Assembly (NCBI RefSeq): GCF_024323335.1 | Contig: NC_066580.1 | Coordinates: forward strand, 437,963,851-438,027,850 | DNA: 64,000 bases | DNA from: Lathyrus oleraceus | Taxonomy: Eukaryota; Streptophyta; Magnoliopsida; Fabales; Fabaceae | Reading direction: 5' to 3' | In this document: in pieces, positions 49,081 through 59,940 of the stretch | Layout of the letters: each line of letters starts with the position of its first letter | Numbering within the stretch: the first letter of the stretch is position 1 | The notes under the pieces: model-generated | The model's input: only the letters and a program-made list of their open reading frames with translations | What the model was told of the DNA's origin: nothing | Databases searched by the model: none | Position numbers and translations under genes: made by a program

Positions 49081-49990
49081 AGATTGAAATGCATTCGACC
49101 TCAATACTATGAATGAGGTAAAACTGGGCATTCTAAACTCTACGGTTGGAAATAAAATATGGTCAACATCAACTTTAAGGTCGAGGATAGTGACACAATC
49201 AAGATCCAATCGGTGACTAGGGGTAATGATTATCAATAACTTTGAGGCTAGGATAAAATATAGACGACAACTTTGAGGCTGGACGTCAACTCTGAGGTTG
49301 GGGATTAAAAAGAGCTTGTCATTAACTCTGAGGTTAGGGGTATAAAAGGTAAACATTAACTCTGAGGTTGAGGACACCAAGGTATATACATCAAATCTGA
49401 GGTTGACGATAGAAAAAGGATAAACGATAACTCTGAGGTTGGAAACAGGATAGATGACAACCCTAAGGCTGGTCATAAAACAAATTATTAACTCTGAGGT
49501 TGATATGAAGAGTAGGCGTCAACTCTGAGGTTGGGGGAAAGAAGATATGTACCACAAATCTGAGGATGGCGGTAAAGGATCTAAGCATCAACTATGTGGC
49601 TGGTCATAAACTAAATAATAACTCTAATGCTAGAGATTGAAAGCAATAAATGGCAACTCTGAGGTTGGAAGTAGCAAAGACAACAACATTGGGGTTGGGA
49701 AAAACATATTATCAACTTTGAGGCTGAGATTGAAAAGATATGCATCAACTCTGAGGTTGGATGTGCAAAATGATATCAACTGTGAAGTTGGAGGTAAGCA
49801 AGATATACATCAACTCTGAGGTTGGACAAAAGGAGTATATAGATTAACTCTGAGGCTGAGAGTAGCAATAAACGACATTAACTCTGAGGTTGAGAAACAT
49901 ACAACAACTCTGAGACCAGAAAAAAGAAAGGAGACAACAACTCTGTGGTTGGAAAAGAAATAACAACTCTGAGGTTGGGAATAAGAAAAA
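49080..49990. repeat. CAACTCTGAGGTTG minisatellite, outer 3' UTR
   Basis: Roughly twenty imperfect units of 30-60 bp, each with an AACTCTGAGGTTGG-like core. Most cores form a short hairpin CAAC-TCTGAG-GTTG; the unit at about 49324 is TAAC/GTTA instead. Noncoding. Confidence 0.85.
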
Positions 49991-50570
49991 GGGCAAACAG
50001 GAAGTAAATTTCTCACAGAAAAGGTGATGAGAAAACCTCTCAACAAAAGGTTAAGAAGAAAGCCTGAAGGGATTTCTCACACAAAAGGTAGCAACAGCTC
50101 CTTAGCGAGAAATGATTTATCATGCAAAAGAAAGGGTGTACTTACAAAAGGTAAACAAATGATGAGACTTCCCGTGCAAAAGGCAGGGGGATACTTACAA
50201 AAGGTAAGCTGATGGAGATGATAGTCTTTATGCAAAAGGCAAAAAGAGGCTCACAAAAGGTAAGTGAGAAATATGAGATGTTTCCTTTGCAAAAGGTAGA
50301 GGGTACTTACGAAAAGTAAGCTGAAAGAAACTTCCCATGCGAAAGGCAAGGGATACTTACAAAATGTAAATAAATGACGAGACATCCCGTGCAAAAGGCA
50401 GGGGTACTTACAAAAGGTAAGCTGCTAGAAAGGGCTTCCCATGCAAAAGGCAAGGGATACTTACAAAAGGTAAGCAAATGACGAGACTCCCCGTGCAAAA
50501 GGCAGGGGTATACTTACAAAAGGTAAGAAACGAACGAAAGGTCACCAATATTTGCAAAAGGAAAAACGAA
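49990..50570. repeat. AAAAGG-loop hairpin repeats, outer 3' UTR, part 2
   Basis: Units such as CTTACAAAAGGTAAG alternate with CCCGTGCAAAAGGCAGGGG-type units in a higher-order pattern of about 60-120 bp between 50130 and 50530. These match 30704-30718 across the inner insertion. Confidence 0.85.
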
Positions 50571-52788
50571 GAGAATATACTTTGGGAAAACCTGCTAGGA
50601 ATACCACTCAAGAACTTCATGATAAAGTTCTCGATTGAGGAGAAAGAATTGCCTCAACTGAGGATTCTTTTATCCTTTCGAGAAAGACTTTCATGTTGTT
50701 ATGCATTTTTATTTTATATGGCGTAATGCCCCCAACTCGACGGAATATGATATGTGTCTCATGATGCAATGCATGATTGCTTATGCAGGTTGCTCTATTG
50801 AAAAGTTAGAGGATGTGTTTAGCGTCTTATGTATAATGGATCTTGCTCTAAACAACCTTTGAAGTAAAGAAAGGATCTTCTTTCCCTAATCAGTCATGAC
50901 CCAGTCTGTTGGGAATCTGCATGGATTGCCTCATTCACAAGTTATAAAGCAACTTTGTCATATAACTATCTCAATTTGACCTGCCTCAATTGTCTTGGAA
51001 CTGTGCACCTCTTATTAACCATCTTGGAGAGATATTGACTTCGTGTGCTCTTGGAGTGGCCTGCCCCAATACGAGCCTTGAAGTAACTTTGCCTTTGGAT
51101 GACTAATCTTTGGGGAATGGCCCTGACTAACTGATATTCTAAGAGATATGTCGAATCTCAACGTGACTACCTCAGATTGACTGAATCTTGTAGACATTTC
51201 TCAGCGTGATTATCCCAGATTTATTGAACCTTGTAGAGACTTGTCTTTCTGCTCAACGAAGTCTTCAGTCGTTCAGCCCATTGATGTGATCAACAAACGT
51301 GACTTACCCTTGCTCAACGGAGTTCTCAAGCATTCTGCATTTTTGGTATGATCAATCAAGATGATTTTCCCTGCTCAACAGAGGTCTCAAGCATCAACAG
51401 GTTCCTCAATTCACATTCATTGCAGAAACTTCCTTGATGTCAAATGCCTACTCACGAGTAAGACAAGTTCATTTGAGAATGATAATGTCAATGTTATGTT
51501 TATGCTAGTTTTGAAATCCAATTATGTGCACTAGAATTATGACATACAATGAATGTATCACTGATTAAGAATGTCATATCAATACCAACACAAATGATAA
51601 GCAAATCAGTAAGGAGTCGGTTTTAACACGATCTTACTGACCATATGCTTTCGAAATAAACCCTGCTTAAATTCGGTCTTTTGAGGGTTGTAACGTGGTA
51701 TGGTTCACGGTTTCAAAAAGAAAGGATTTAAGGCTCAAACTTATCCTAACCCACCCATTCTCCGTGATGTTCTCCAGTTCTATGCTCAACTAGTTCAACA
51801 CAAATGCTCATCTTCCAAAAGGGATTTTGAAGTGATGATTAATGCACCAAAGAGGTTTTCAGAGTGGCAGTCACCCTTCTTCTTTTTGGTTTGTGGCCAC
51901 AGGAATTTGTTCTGACTGAGGATTTTCTTTCGATTCCTCTTTTGCTGATTTTTATTTTAGTTCCCTACTTTTGCTGGATTGACTCGGATTTGCGATCCAC
52001 ATGGGTGCCCTAATTTTTTGCCTAAGTCACTCGTTTTCGAGTTTTTCGACTTAGCGAACTCCTTTTTTTTTTCAAAAAGTACTTATTTTTTGTTGTTGTT
52101 GGGAACAAATCGTGTGACATTAGTTTGTTTGGTTCGAAGAGGTTGTGGCTGCCTCGTGCCTCTGTGAGTGAGGGACAACCATTATGGATTTTTGGTTTTC
52201 GACCTCTCGTGAGGGATAAGGTATGGTTGATCCTTAGATAGAACACCCCCTTTTTGAAGTTTCAACGCTTCGTCAAACTAATTGACGACTACCCCGCCCC
52301 GGGTTAAGGTTGAGGGTTTTTCTGTATAGAAAGAAACTCCTAATCTTTTGCTCAAAGGGGTTGACTAGGGATTATCTTCCTTATAACTCCAGTGTTTGGG
52401 ATTTGAAGCAATGTCTTATATCATCAGTGAGGTTTTATCCAAAAGTATATGTGCGGTGATTTTGTGTTTTCAATTTCATCATCCTCCTCTTGATTTTGCT
52501 TAAAACAAAAGTTTGAATAGCGATGAAAATTTTTAGTGAACACAAATGGATGGATTCAAAATATGCATATTTATTTCAATGTTAATATTATTCAAAAACA
52601 AACGAGTTTATTATAAGAGAATAATACACATGACAAACCAGAAAGCTACACACTAACATGTTTGAGCAACCAAATGATTGTTGGCATGATCAGCTTTATT
52701 ACTTCCCACGGGTTGGGATCTTGGTATTTGCAGAAGTTAACAGAGTAGTTCTACAGACACAACCTCTTCAGATCTACCACTGCTCTGG
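50571..52788 (-). other. Outer element 3' region, noncoding
   Basis: No reverse transcriptase, RNase H or integrase can be read on either strand. 51230-51400 has three TGCTCAACGGAG-like units. 51961-52060 holds two hairpins of the family found after the pol end of the inner element, so this is the homologous region. The integrase end expected on its high-coordinate side is missing. Confidence 0.65.
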
Positions 52789-53457
52789 CTATGGAACTGC
52801 AAATGTGATTGCCTGTGGAGGCAAAGTATTCCATATGTTCGGGTCGTTCGGTGCGAACGAGATAATCTTTGAGTCGATCAAGTTTTGTACCTTATGCTTG
52901 AAGATATTACAATTCTCGATCGAGTGCCCCGATGTCCCAGAGTGGTACTCACAACTAACATTCATATCATATCCTGGAGGAAGAGGTGTTGGAGGAGCAT
53001 TAGTTTCCCTTAGCTGAACCAACGAGTCCTTGAGCAGGTGAGCAAGCAGATAACCATATGGCATGGGAACTGGGTCAAACTTTCTGGGCCTTCTTAGTCC
53101 CTATCTACCCTGTTGATGGTAGTTCTTCTATTCTGAAGTATAAGGTTGTTGAGAAGCGTAGTGTTGCTGATATTGCATTGGTAGAGAACCAATAGAAATA
53201 ACATACATTTGTTGTTGATATGGACTTGGTGCTACTGCTGCCACTTGATAGTATGACAATTGGTAGGCTCCAACCCCTTCTGCTATCATAGCAGCATTGG
53301 TCTCCTCTTCCTTCTTCTTTAGGAATCTGGACTGGGGTTTCTTTGCTCCATTAACCATAACTATTGTATCCTGGATTTTGCCGATCTTTAAGTAGTTCTC
53401 GATTCGTTCACCGGCAACCACTAAATCTGAAAAATCAGCATTAATACTTCCTATCAA
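52789..53457 (-). pseudogene. gag: C-terminal gag of the outer Ogre-like element
   Basis: Minus-strand frame 53457-52789 with two in-frame stops near 53126 and 53105. It starts inside gag at SDLVVAGERIENYLKIGKIQ, which corresponds to the segment SDVVVCGERTESLIKAGRIQ of the inner gag. A Gln/Tyr-rich stretch follows, then PMPYGYLLAHLL and a CEYHSGTSGHSIENC knuckle. This keeps the His that the inner gag lacks. The N-terminal two thirds are absent, and upstream of 53460 the sequence changes to something unrelated. Not functional. Confidence 0.85.
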
Positions 53458-53460
53458 TAT

Positions 53461-54450
53461 ATGGCTCTCATAACTCCCAACGTCATCCCGGTTACCTTCT
53501 TATCATGTTCCATTCCTCAACTTCATCCTTAGCACCCCACACCAGATCAATTATGGAATTCTCACAACACCATATTCATTCTCCAACCGACAATCTCCAT
53601 TTCTACACACAAAACCAACAATCCCCAATTCTACTTTCCAACCAATAATTCCCGATTCCATGACCAAAAATCTGTGTCATAGAGAAATTTTCACCCACAA
53701 CCAACGATTCCTAATTCCATGCCCAAAACCTCCATACAAAACCCATCAATTACCCGTCCAACTCAGTTTAGCCATTCAGATCTTCACCAAGGGCCAATGT
53801 TACACCCAAATCCTCTAATACATGAGCCAACAACTGACTGCAAAACTTTCACTACCTTGACCCCTGCTACCTTTATCCCTTTCATAACAGATTTTTCTGC
53901 TCTGAAAATCAAATCAGAGTGACGAACAACATGTAATTGTTGTTGCGAACTGCTTTCTCAAGTTGTGGAAGACGAAAAGAAATTTTCTAGTAACGTCTGT
54001 AAGCGCCATAATAGGTTGGATCGTATATCGGATCTCCCTGATAGTATCAAATTCGATCAAATTTGTGATGACGTAAAGGAACACACCTCATTCTCTATTG
54101 TGTTTGTTATCAATGACTTAATTCATTATTGTGATTTACGTAGAAGGAAAATTTTCATCTTTGATCTCGGTGGAGTGGTGAGAACTCTATCATGCTCCGA
54201 TGTTCCCCTTCATGGTTTTCAATTTGGAATCACTCTCCTCTGTCACCGTCAAACACTCAAGTTCTTAGTCAAGTTGCCTCGACGACCTCCGGCAATCGTT
54301 TCAATTCCAGTGAGATGCACCGCCCTTGACGCGGAATTTGGTTGGCCATGGAGCTCAAAAAACGCACTACAAGCATTTGCAAAACACGAGGATACAGTAA
54401 GGGTAATTTGGGGTTATTGCATTGATAAAAATATGTTATTAGTGACTTAA
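53461..54450 (+). pseudogene. Unrecognised broken gene
   Basis: The + strand frame from 53719 to 53922 (67 codons, His/Pro/Thr-rich) continues in the same frame, across a TGA at 53920-53922, into 53965-54450 (161 codons). Upstream to about 53461 the same style of Asn/Pro/His-rich coding is seen with further stops. The second part looks like a folded domain: FSIVFVINDLIHYCDLRRRK, IFIFDLGGVV, VPLHGFQFGITLLCH and FGWPWSS segments, ending at a stop at 54450. Base composition is coding-like. I do not recognise the family; it may be a legume gene fragment carried by, or older than, the surrounding elements. Confidence 0.5.
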
Positions 54451-55269
54451 CGAGCCCTCCACACTTGGGCCTCCTGCACTTTCTTATTGGTCCAAGCTAC
54501 TAAAATAAGAACTTTTATTTTTAGAAATAATAAATTAACTTGCCACAAAAAAAAGAAGGTATTTCTTAATGCACCCCATATGATTCTTATGCACCACACG
54601 AAATTTCAAAAATGTTCCCAGTTTCTGGAGATGCATCTCTGAGCGCACCAAAATATCAGTTAACGTTAACGTTTTTCGGAGATGCATTTTCAGAATATTT
54701 TGGAAGTTAAATTGCATCAGACTCTTCTCCTTCCCTATTACACATTACTCAAACTTCAACTTAACTTCAACTCTCAAAATTTTTCTCTACACCAAGTTAA
54801 ATTTCATTCAACAAGGCTCAAGGGAACATCAATCTTCATCTGTAACATCATCCATCTTCATCAAAAACATCAATTTCTTGTAAGTTTTTCGAGTTTTCAA
54901 TAAATGTTTGAGTTTTGGTGTAAATGAGTAGAAATTAATGATTAGGGTTATAAATGAGTAGAAATTATATTAAAGATAGTTCAGCCATATTGTATTAGTT
55001 ATTTGTTGGCTGAAATTGATGATCAAAACAATGTTTTTGAGCTTCATCGTGGTACATTACGCCATTGACGCGACCTCTGTGTAGTAGAAAATTCCGAAGA
55101 TGCATCTCCGGAATTTTTCAACGGTTTAGTTTTCCAGTAAGCGGAGATGCATCTCCATAATTTTTCAGCAGATGTATCTCCTGAAATTTCTCAGTTTATT
55201 TTATTTTATTTTATTACTTGTGTTATTTACTTGCACTAATGATCTGTCTTACTTTAACTTACATGCATA
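54451..55269. other. Spacer with repeated GGAGATGCATCTCC palindromes
   Basis: AT-rich noncoding stretch upstream of the PMD gene. GGAGATGCATCTCC, a perfect 14-base palindrome, occurs at about 55142, with near copies at about 54629, 54679, 55088 and 55171. Some are followed by AATTTTTCA. This may be the 5' region of a transposon that carries the PMD gene. Confidence 0.55.
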
Positions 55270-56969
55270 ATGGTTGATAGACATGATAGATTGAGGCACG
55301 ACAGGGTTGCTCAGCGCGTATCCGTTCTACGGGAGAAGAGTCAGCAGGTTCCAGAAGCTCCTGGTCCCTCTGGTCAGCCTGAGTCGTCTACTTCTAGGGC
55401 TCGTGATTCTCCTCATGCCACTCCATCTTCTTCTTTCTATAAGAGACGGGATTCACCATTTGACGCATCACTCTCCCTATCCTCCCGTAAGCGTCAGGTT
55501 TCACCAATGCCACCTCATACTATAGATGTTATTGATCCACTTCCACCTCTTACTACTGATGTTGTTGATCCAATGCCACCTCTAGAGGCTGAGGCTGAGG
55601 CTTTTGGAAGTGGTCCAGTTGATTTTTCCTTATTGCCTATATATCCAAACCATACTTCCAGACATATCTGGGATAACATTAGTTGGATTCTTTATTTATT
55701 TTTACGTTAATTTTAATTTCTGACATGGATTATTTTTGACAAATTTCAAGATTGTGATGCACATAAGTTTCTTAACCATTGGAGGAAGATTGATGCATTG
55801 CCTCATCCGAAGGAGGAATGGTTTCAGTCGGTTTTGTCCTTATTTGGCCTCAAGGACTTGTGCATGATCGGTTATACTACGGTCAACCACAGGATACTTA
55901 ATGCATTCGTGGGGAGATGGCACTCAGAGACCTTGTTATTTTATCTGCTACATGGTGATATGTTTATCACACTTGATGATGTCTCGTGTTTGCTACATCT
56001 TCTGATCAGGGGGGATTCTTATCATGGGAGGATAACCAAAGACAAGGCATTCGAGATGATGGTAGAGTATCTAGGGGTTGATCCAGGGGAGACGATGTAT
56101 GAGTTGGATAAGACTAGGGGTGATCATGCTAGATTTGTATACCTGAAAAAGGTATACGAGGATGCACTCCTAAGTGCACAGCAGACTGATGGTGATGATA
56201 AGCAGGTGGCGCTCCATATATCGCATGCATTGCGAGCATACTTGCTTTATTTGGTTGTCACTGTGATTTTTATGGACAAAAGTGTCACCTATACAGACTT
56301 CGTCTACCTACGTTACTTCATGGATTTCAAGCGGATCCATGAGTAAAACTTAGGGGCGGCTTGTTTGGTCTACCTATATTCAAAGTTGAGAGAAGGTTGT
56401 ATGTGGAAGATAAAGCAGGTCACAGGTAGAATCACACTACTAACGGTAATAATTATTGGTCTTTGTATGTTTCTTTGTCATTTTAATTTCATCTTTGAAA
56501 ATCCATTATCGATGATTCGTGTGTTCCAAACTTTTCATTTCAGGGTTGGATCCTCCAACACATTCCGTGCATCTCTAGTTGAGCGAGTGTACCTGATTAC
56601 ACTAAGGATATATCGTGTGTTACTACTTTTATCCTGCTCAGAGGGAACCATGCGATCGAGCCTTACAGAGTTTATCTTTACCATATGGTTGCTAAGGACA
56701 TGCACGTCAACGACTATATTGATCACTGTGAGACGTGGCCATTTGACGAGATAGTGTTATAATTTGAATGATTGGGATATGGATTGTGTCTCATTGCTCT
56801 TCATCTTCCTGAGCGCGTCATGCGGTAGTTCAACTATACTCAGACCATTCTCAAACACCATGTCGTCTCTGCTCCTGTTGCCTTGGCACATATACAGACA
56901 TATGACATGTTTGATTATTATGAGAGTCATCTGGTACCGGAGAAGGCACGGTCTACCATAGCTGAGAGA
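55270..56969 (+). pseudogene. Plant mobile domain (MAIN-like / PP7 long-form-like) gene, broken
   Basis: PMD proteins come from transposons; host members (MAIN, MAIL) act in the nucleus. 55270-55680 is a low-complexity N-terminal exon (Ser/Pro/Arg-rich) ending DFSLLPIYPNHTSRHIWD. After an intron-like gap the PMD core runs 55751-56343: KFLNHWRKIDALPHP, GLKDLCMIGYTTV, FVGRWHSETLLFYLLHGDM, ITLDDVSCLLHLLIRG. A stop (TAA) at 56344-56346 interrupts it, and the same frame continues to about 56432. A second intron (about 56433-56543) and a frameshifted C-terminal part follow, with HLPERVMR and HLVPEKARSTIAER. At 56970 a copia LTR interrupts it. Multiple stops and frameshifts make it a pseudogene. Confidence 0.82.
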
Positions 56970-57846
56970 TGTTGGTGTAAGCCCTAGAGGCCAATACTTT
57001 TGGTACTTGTATCGAATTATTTATTATTAATAAAAGGCTTTTTCTTTATTATGTTTGTTTAATAAAGTCCCTAGAATAGCTAGTCCCTTTAATGTATCAA
57101 GTGTGACTTAATCATGAGATCTCATTAAACATAAGGACATTATTCTTAAAGTATCCGTAGTTGAGCTTTATTGTGAAGTGGGATAACATTAAAGCATTAA
57201 GACTATTATGTATATAGACTGATGATCACGTCTCATGGATCATGGATAAGGAGTTATCAAGTCTTAAACATAGGTATGAATATTAAGAGTAATATTTATA
57301 CTGGATTGACCCGTTATGAGAATACTCTATAGGATGTTATGCAAAGTGTCATAAGTTATTCTCATGGTGATAATGGTGTATACCACCCTTCAACCTGAAA
57401 CCACTATGGACCCTAGATGTAGAGTCAAGTTCCTTATTGCTGATCAAACATTGTCCGTAACTGGATGACCATAAAGATAGTTGATGGGTACTCTACGAAG
57501 CATGCTGAGGGACATGAGTGACCTAGATAGAATTTGCCCATCCTGCGTAACAGGATAAATGTTTATGGGCCCAATATTGAACTGGACAAGGATGACACGG
57601 TCTATGCCTTGTGTTCAATATATACATAAGCGCAAAAGGGTAATTGTACACATAAGTATTATCACAAAAGGATTTGTCAGATCACATGACATTTTCGTGT
57701 CTTGGGTAGCAGTGATGTGTTGCTAGATACCGCTCACTGTTTATTATATTAAATACGTGATTTAATATAATTGCCAATGTCGTGAAAACCTACAGGGTCA
57801 CACGCAAAAGGACGGGTTGATGAGAGATAGATTAACTAAGGAACAC

Positions 57847-57990
57847 CGTAAGGTACAATGCACTTAAGTGAATTGTATAACATCGTAAGGTACGGTGTAC
57901 TTAAGTAGAATACGAAATATGGTAAGGTACCATGCGCTTAAGTGATTTTGGCATATTATAAGATATGATCCACATACACTTAAATGGGCT
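57847..57990 (+). repeat. 37-bp U3 repeat with CACTTAAGTG palindrome
   Basis: CGTAAGGTAC-type starts at 57847, 57884 and 57921, with a weaker fourth unit from 57958: a strict 37-bp period. Each contains a full or partial CACTTAAGTG palindrome. The array lies just upstream of the TATA box, a position typical of LTR enhancers. Confidence 0.85.
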
Positions 57991-58018
57991 TTTTAGCTTG
58001 CATCCCACACAAGTGGTT

Positions 58019-58028
58019 CTATAAATAG
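58019..58028 (+). promoter_or_regulatory. TATA box of the copia LTR
   Basis: CTATAAATAG, the plant consensus, about 1.05 kb into the LTR and followed by the TC tract at 58069-58092. Confidence 0.8.
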
Positions 58029-58068
58029 AACCCTTGTGTAGAAGCATTTGTGCAGTTGAAATTTCGTT

Positions 58069-58092
58069 TCTCTCTCTCTCTCTCTCTCTCTC
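58069..58092. repeat. TC microsatellite
   Basis: About eleven CT units in the R region of the copia LTR. Confidence 0.9.
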
Positions 58093-58327
58093 ACTCAAAG
58101 TCTTCATTCGTAGCAGCTAGCACTGAGATTGAAGGAATCTGTTCGTGTGGACTGAGTAGAGGCGTTGTCGTCGTTCAATGTTCATGATCGCTCCGTAGAT
58201 CTGCATCAAAGGTTTTAATCGCCATAAGAGGTAACGATTCTATCACTGATCATGCCCATTCATAAGGATCACTAAAGGAGATTTTTTTTTAATTTCCCCT
58301 GCGTTTTGGATCGCTCTTCTCCTTCAG

Positions 58328-58340
58328 TGGTATTAGAGCC
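58328..58340 (+). promoter_or_regulatory. Primer binding site (initiator tRNA-Met type)
   Basis: TGGTATTAGAGCC differs by one base from the TGGTATCAGAGC site common to plant copia elements, which pairs with the 3' end of initiator tRNA-Met. Confidence 0.9.
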
Positions 58341-59940
58341 ACTTACGAAACCATGCATCTGATAGCTGTTTATTTTCTGTATTTTGTGTATTAATACGAT
58401 TAAAATACATAATGAATCAAAGAATAAACGAGTAATAAAATTTGGCATCATGTGTGTACGATTTGGATGATTGATGTTGATTATGCTTCGGAATCCGACG
58501 TTAGTATGGTGAAACAGCGATACATCGATCGTCCATAGGTTATGCAATTGAGATCGATCAAGTTATATATATGATATAAGTAATCCTGATGCAAAATATG
58601 GTATATATGATATACTATTTCTGTTTCGTTCATTCAAACACTTAATGGTTGTTTTCCTTTGAGCGATCAATGGTCATTTGCTTCTTGATCCGACATTAGT
58701 ATGGTGAAGCAATGACGTGTTGATCAATCATACTGAATTAACAATCGAGGTGTGTTTGCAGGTCTAAAATTGGTGCATTAGGGTTAATGACGGCACAAGG
58801 GTTGTGCTGTCAAAGAGTTATGCGATTAGGGTTGTGATTATGCAAGAGTTGTGCTTTAAAGTATCAAGTGTTGATACGAAAAAAGACGTCGATTTCAAAT
58901 GAATTGTTCATTAAAATTTTGCAGAACCCCCGGCTAACTCTGCGTAGTGTGATCGGTCACCGAAATTTAATTTGGTTTTAATTAATTAACAGGATTTAAA
59001 TTAATAATAATAATGTGTTTATTATTATTGTCTTGTGGTGATTGGTTATTGCCTTAGTTTTCCTTTATTCTGTTTTGGGATTTTAAAATACGACCTGCGT
59101 GTCGTGCCTCTCTTTTAATCTCTTAATGTAACTTCTTTTCCCATCTCACTCCCTCGTATGTAAAACGAGTTTCTTTTATATAATGTAATGTTATGAAGAA
59201 AGAGAAGAATACAATATCAAAGGAGGACAACCTTGAAGATCTTACTTGGAGAAGCTTAGATCGTTATTAAGTTAGCTTAGGTTCTCTCATTGGCTTGGGA
59301 GAACAATTGCGCTAGGGGTCATAACTGTTTCATTATGTATGTTGATGCATGTGAATATATGTTGATGCATGTGAGAGACGATTTATATGATAAATAAGCC
59401 GGTGAGATCAGAATAATTACAAATTCCCTCAAATTAAATATTAAGTTTATGCTTTCCAAGTTTTAGCACTCATCAAGACTAGTATCGAATAATGTAGGTT
59501 TCGCCTATGCGAGGTGCATATTCTATATTAGTAAGGTGCGATGGGATAATTGTAATATCCAATTGCTAAAACAATGGGTCAAACTTAACTAAACAAATTA
59601 TAATAAGATTATATATGTTTAGAAGCAAGAGTTGGAAATGATCCATGTGATGGATTGGAATAAGGAGTTATTCACCCAACTAAAATATTCGAGAGTTGTA
59701 TTAGATACAATTGGAAGGAGTTCCTACCTAAATAACCTAGTTTTATGTAATCCGCCTACGCGGACTTAAAACAAAGTGAAATGTGGATCTCGACCCACTA
59801 GAAAATCTTCCAACGGGATTTTCCGAATCAAATGGTGAGGGTCATTTGTTTTGAGTAAAATAGTGGGAGCATATTTAATTAAAGGCCTAATTAAATATAT
59901 TATTGATACTTATATTTTCATTATTTTCATGTAGATTACC
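58341..59940 (+). other. Copia leader
   Basis: About 1.6 kb of noncoding sequence between primer binding site and gag. It includes a repeated unit TCCGACGTTAGTATGGTGAA (58496 and 58690) and several GGGTTGTG words. No gene is seen. Confidence 0.7.

Larger units (their letters stand above)
28179..53460 (-). mobile_element. Outer Ogre-like element, 5' truncated, split by an inner Ogre
   Basis: Minus strand. Parts in element order: gag relic 53457-52789, noncoding and hairpin region 52640-50600, 3' UTR minisatellites 50560-48686, interruption by the inner element, UTR remainder 30743-30167, and 3' LTR 30166-28179. The 5' LTR, leader, ORF1 and N-terminal gag are gone, ending abruptly at about 53460 where unrelated sequence begins. 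No protease, reverse transcriptase, RNase H or integrase domain is present between gag and the 3' region. It inserted into the integrase of the copia relic at 28178. Confidence 0.75.
56970..58326 (+). mobile_element. 5' LTR of the copia element (1357 bp)
   Basis: Begins TGTTGGTGTAAGCCC and ends CTCCTTCA, directly before the primer binding site. The U3 has a 37-bp repeat array at 57847-57990, a TATA box at about 58019, and a TC microsatellite just after the presumed transcription start. Confidence 0.88.

Noticed and set aside
48686..50570. Regular short repeats suggesting a CRISPR-like array
   Set aside because: Plant nuclear context, units of uneven length, no unique equal-sized spacers, no cas genes; the pattern fits an Ogre 3' UTR minisatellite.
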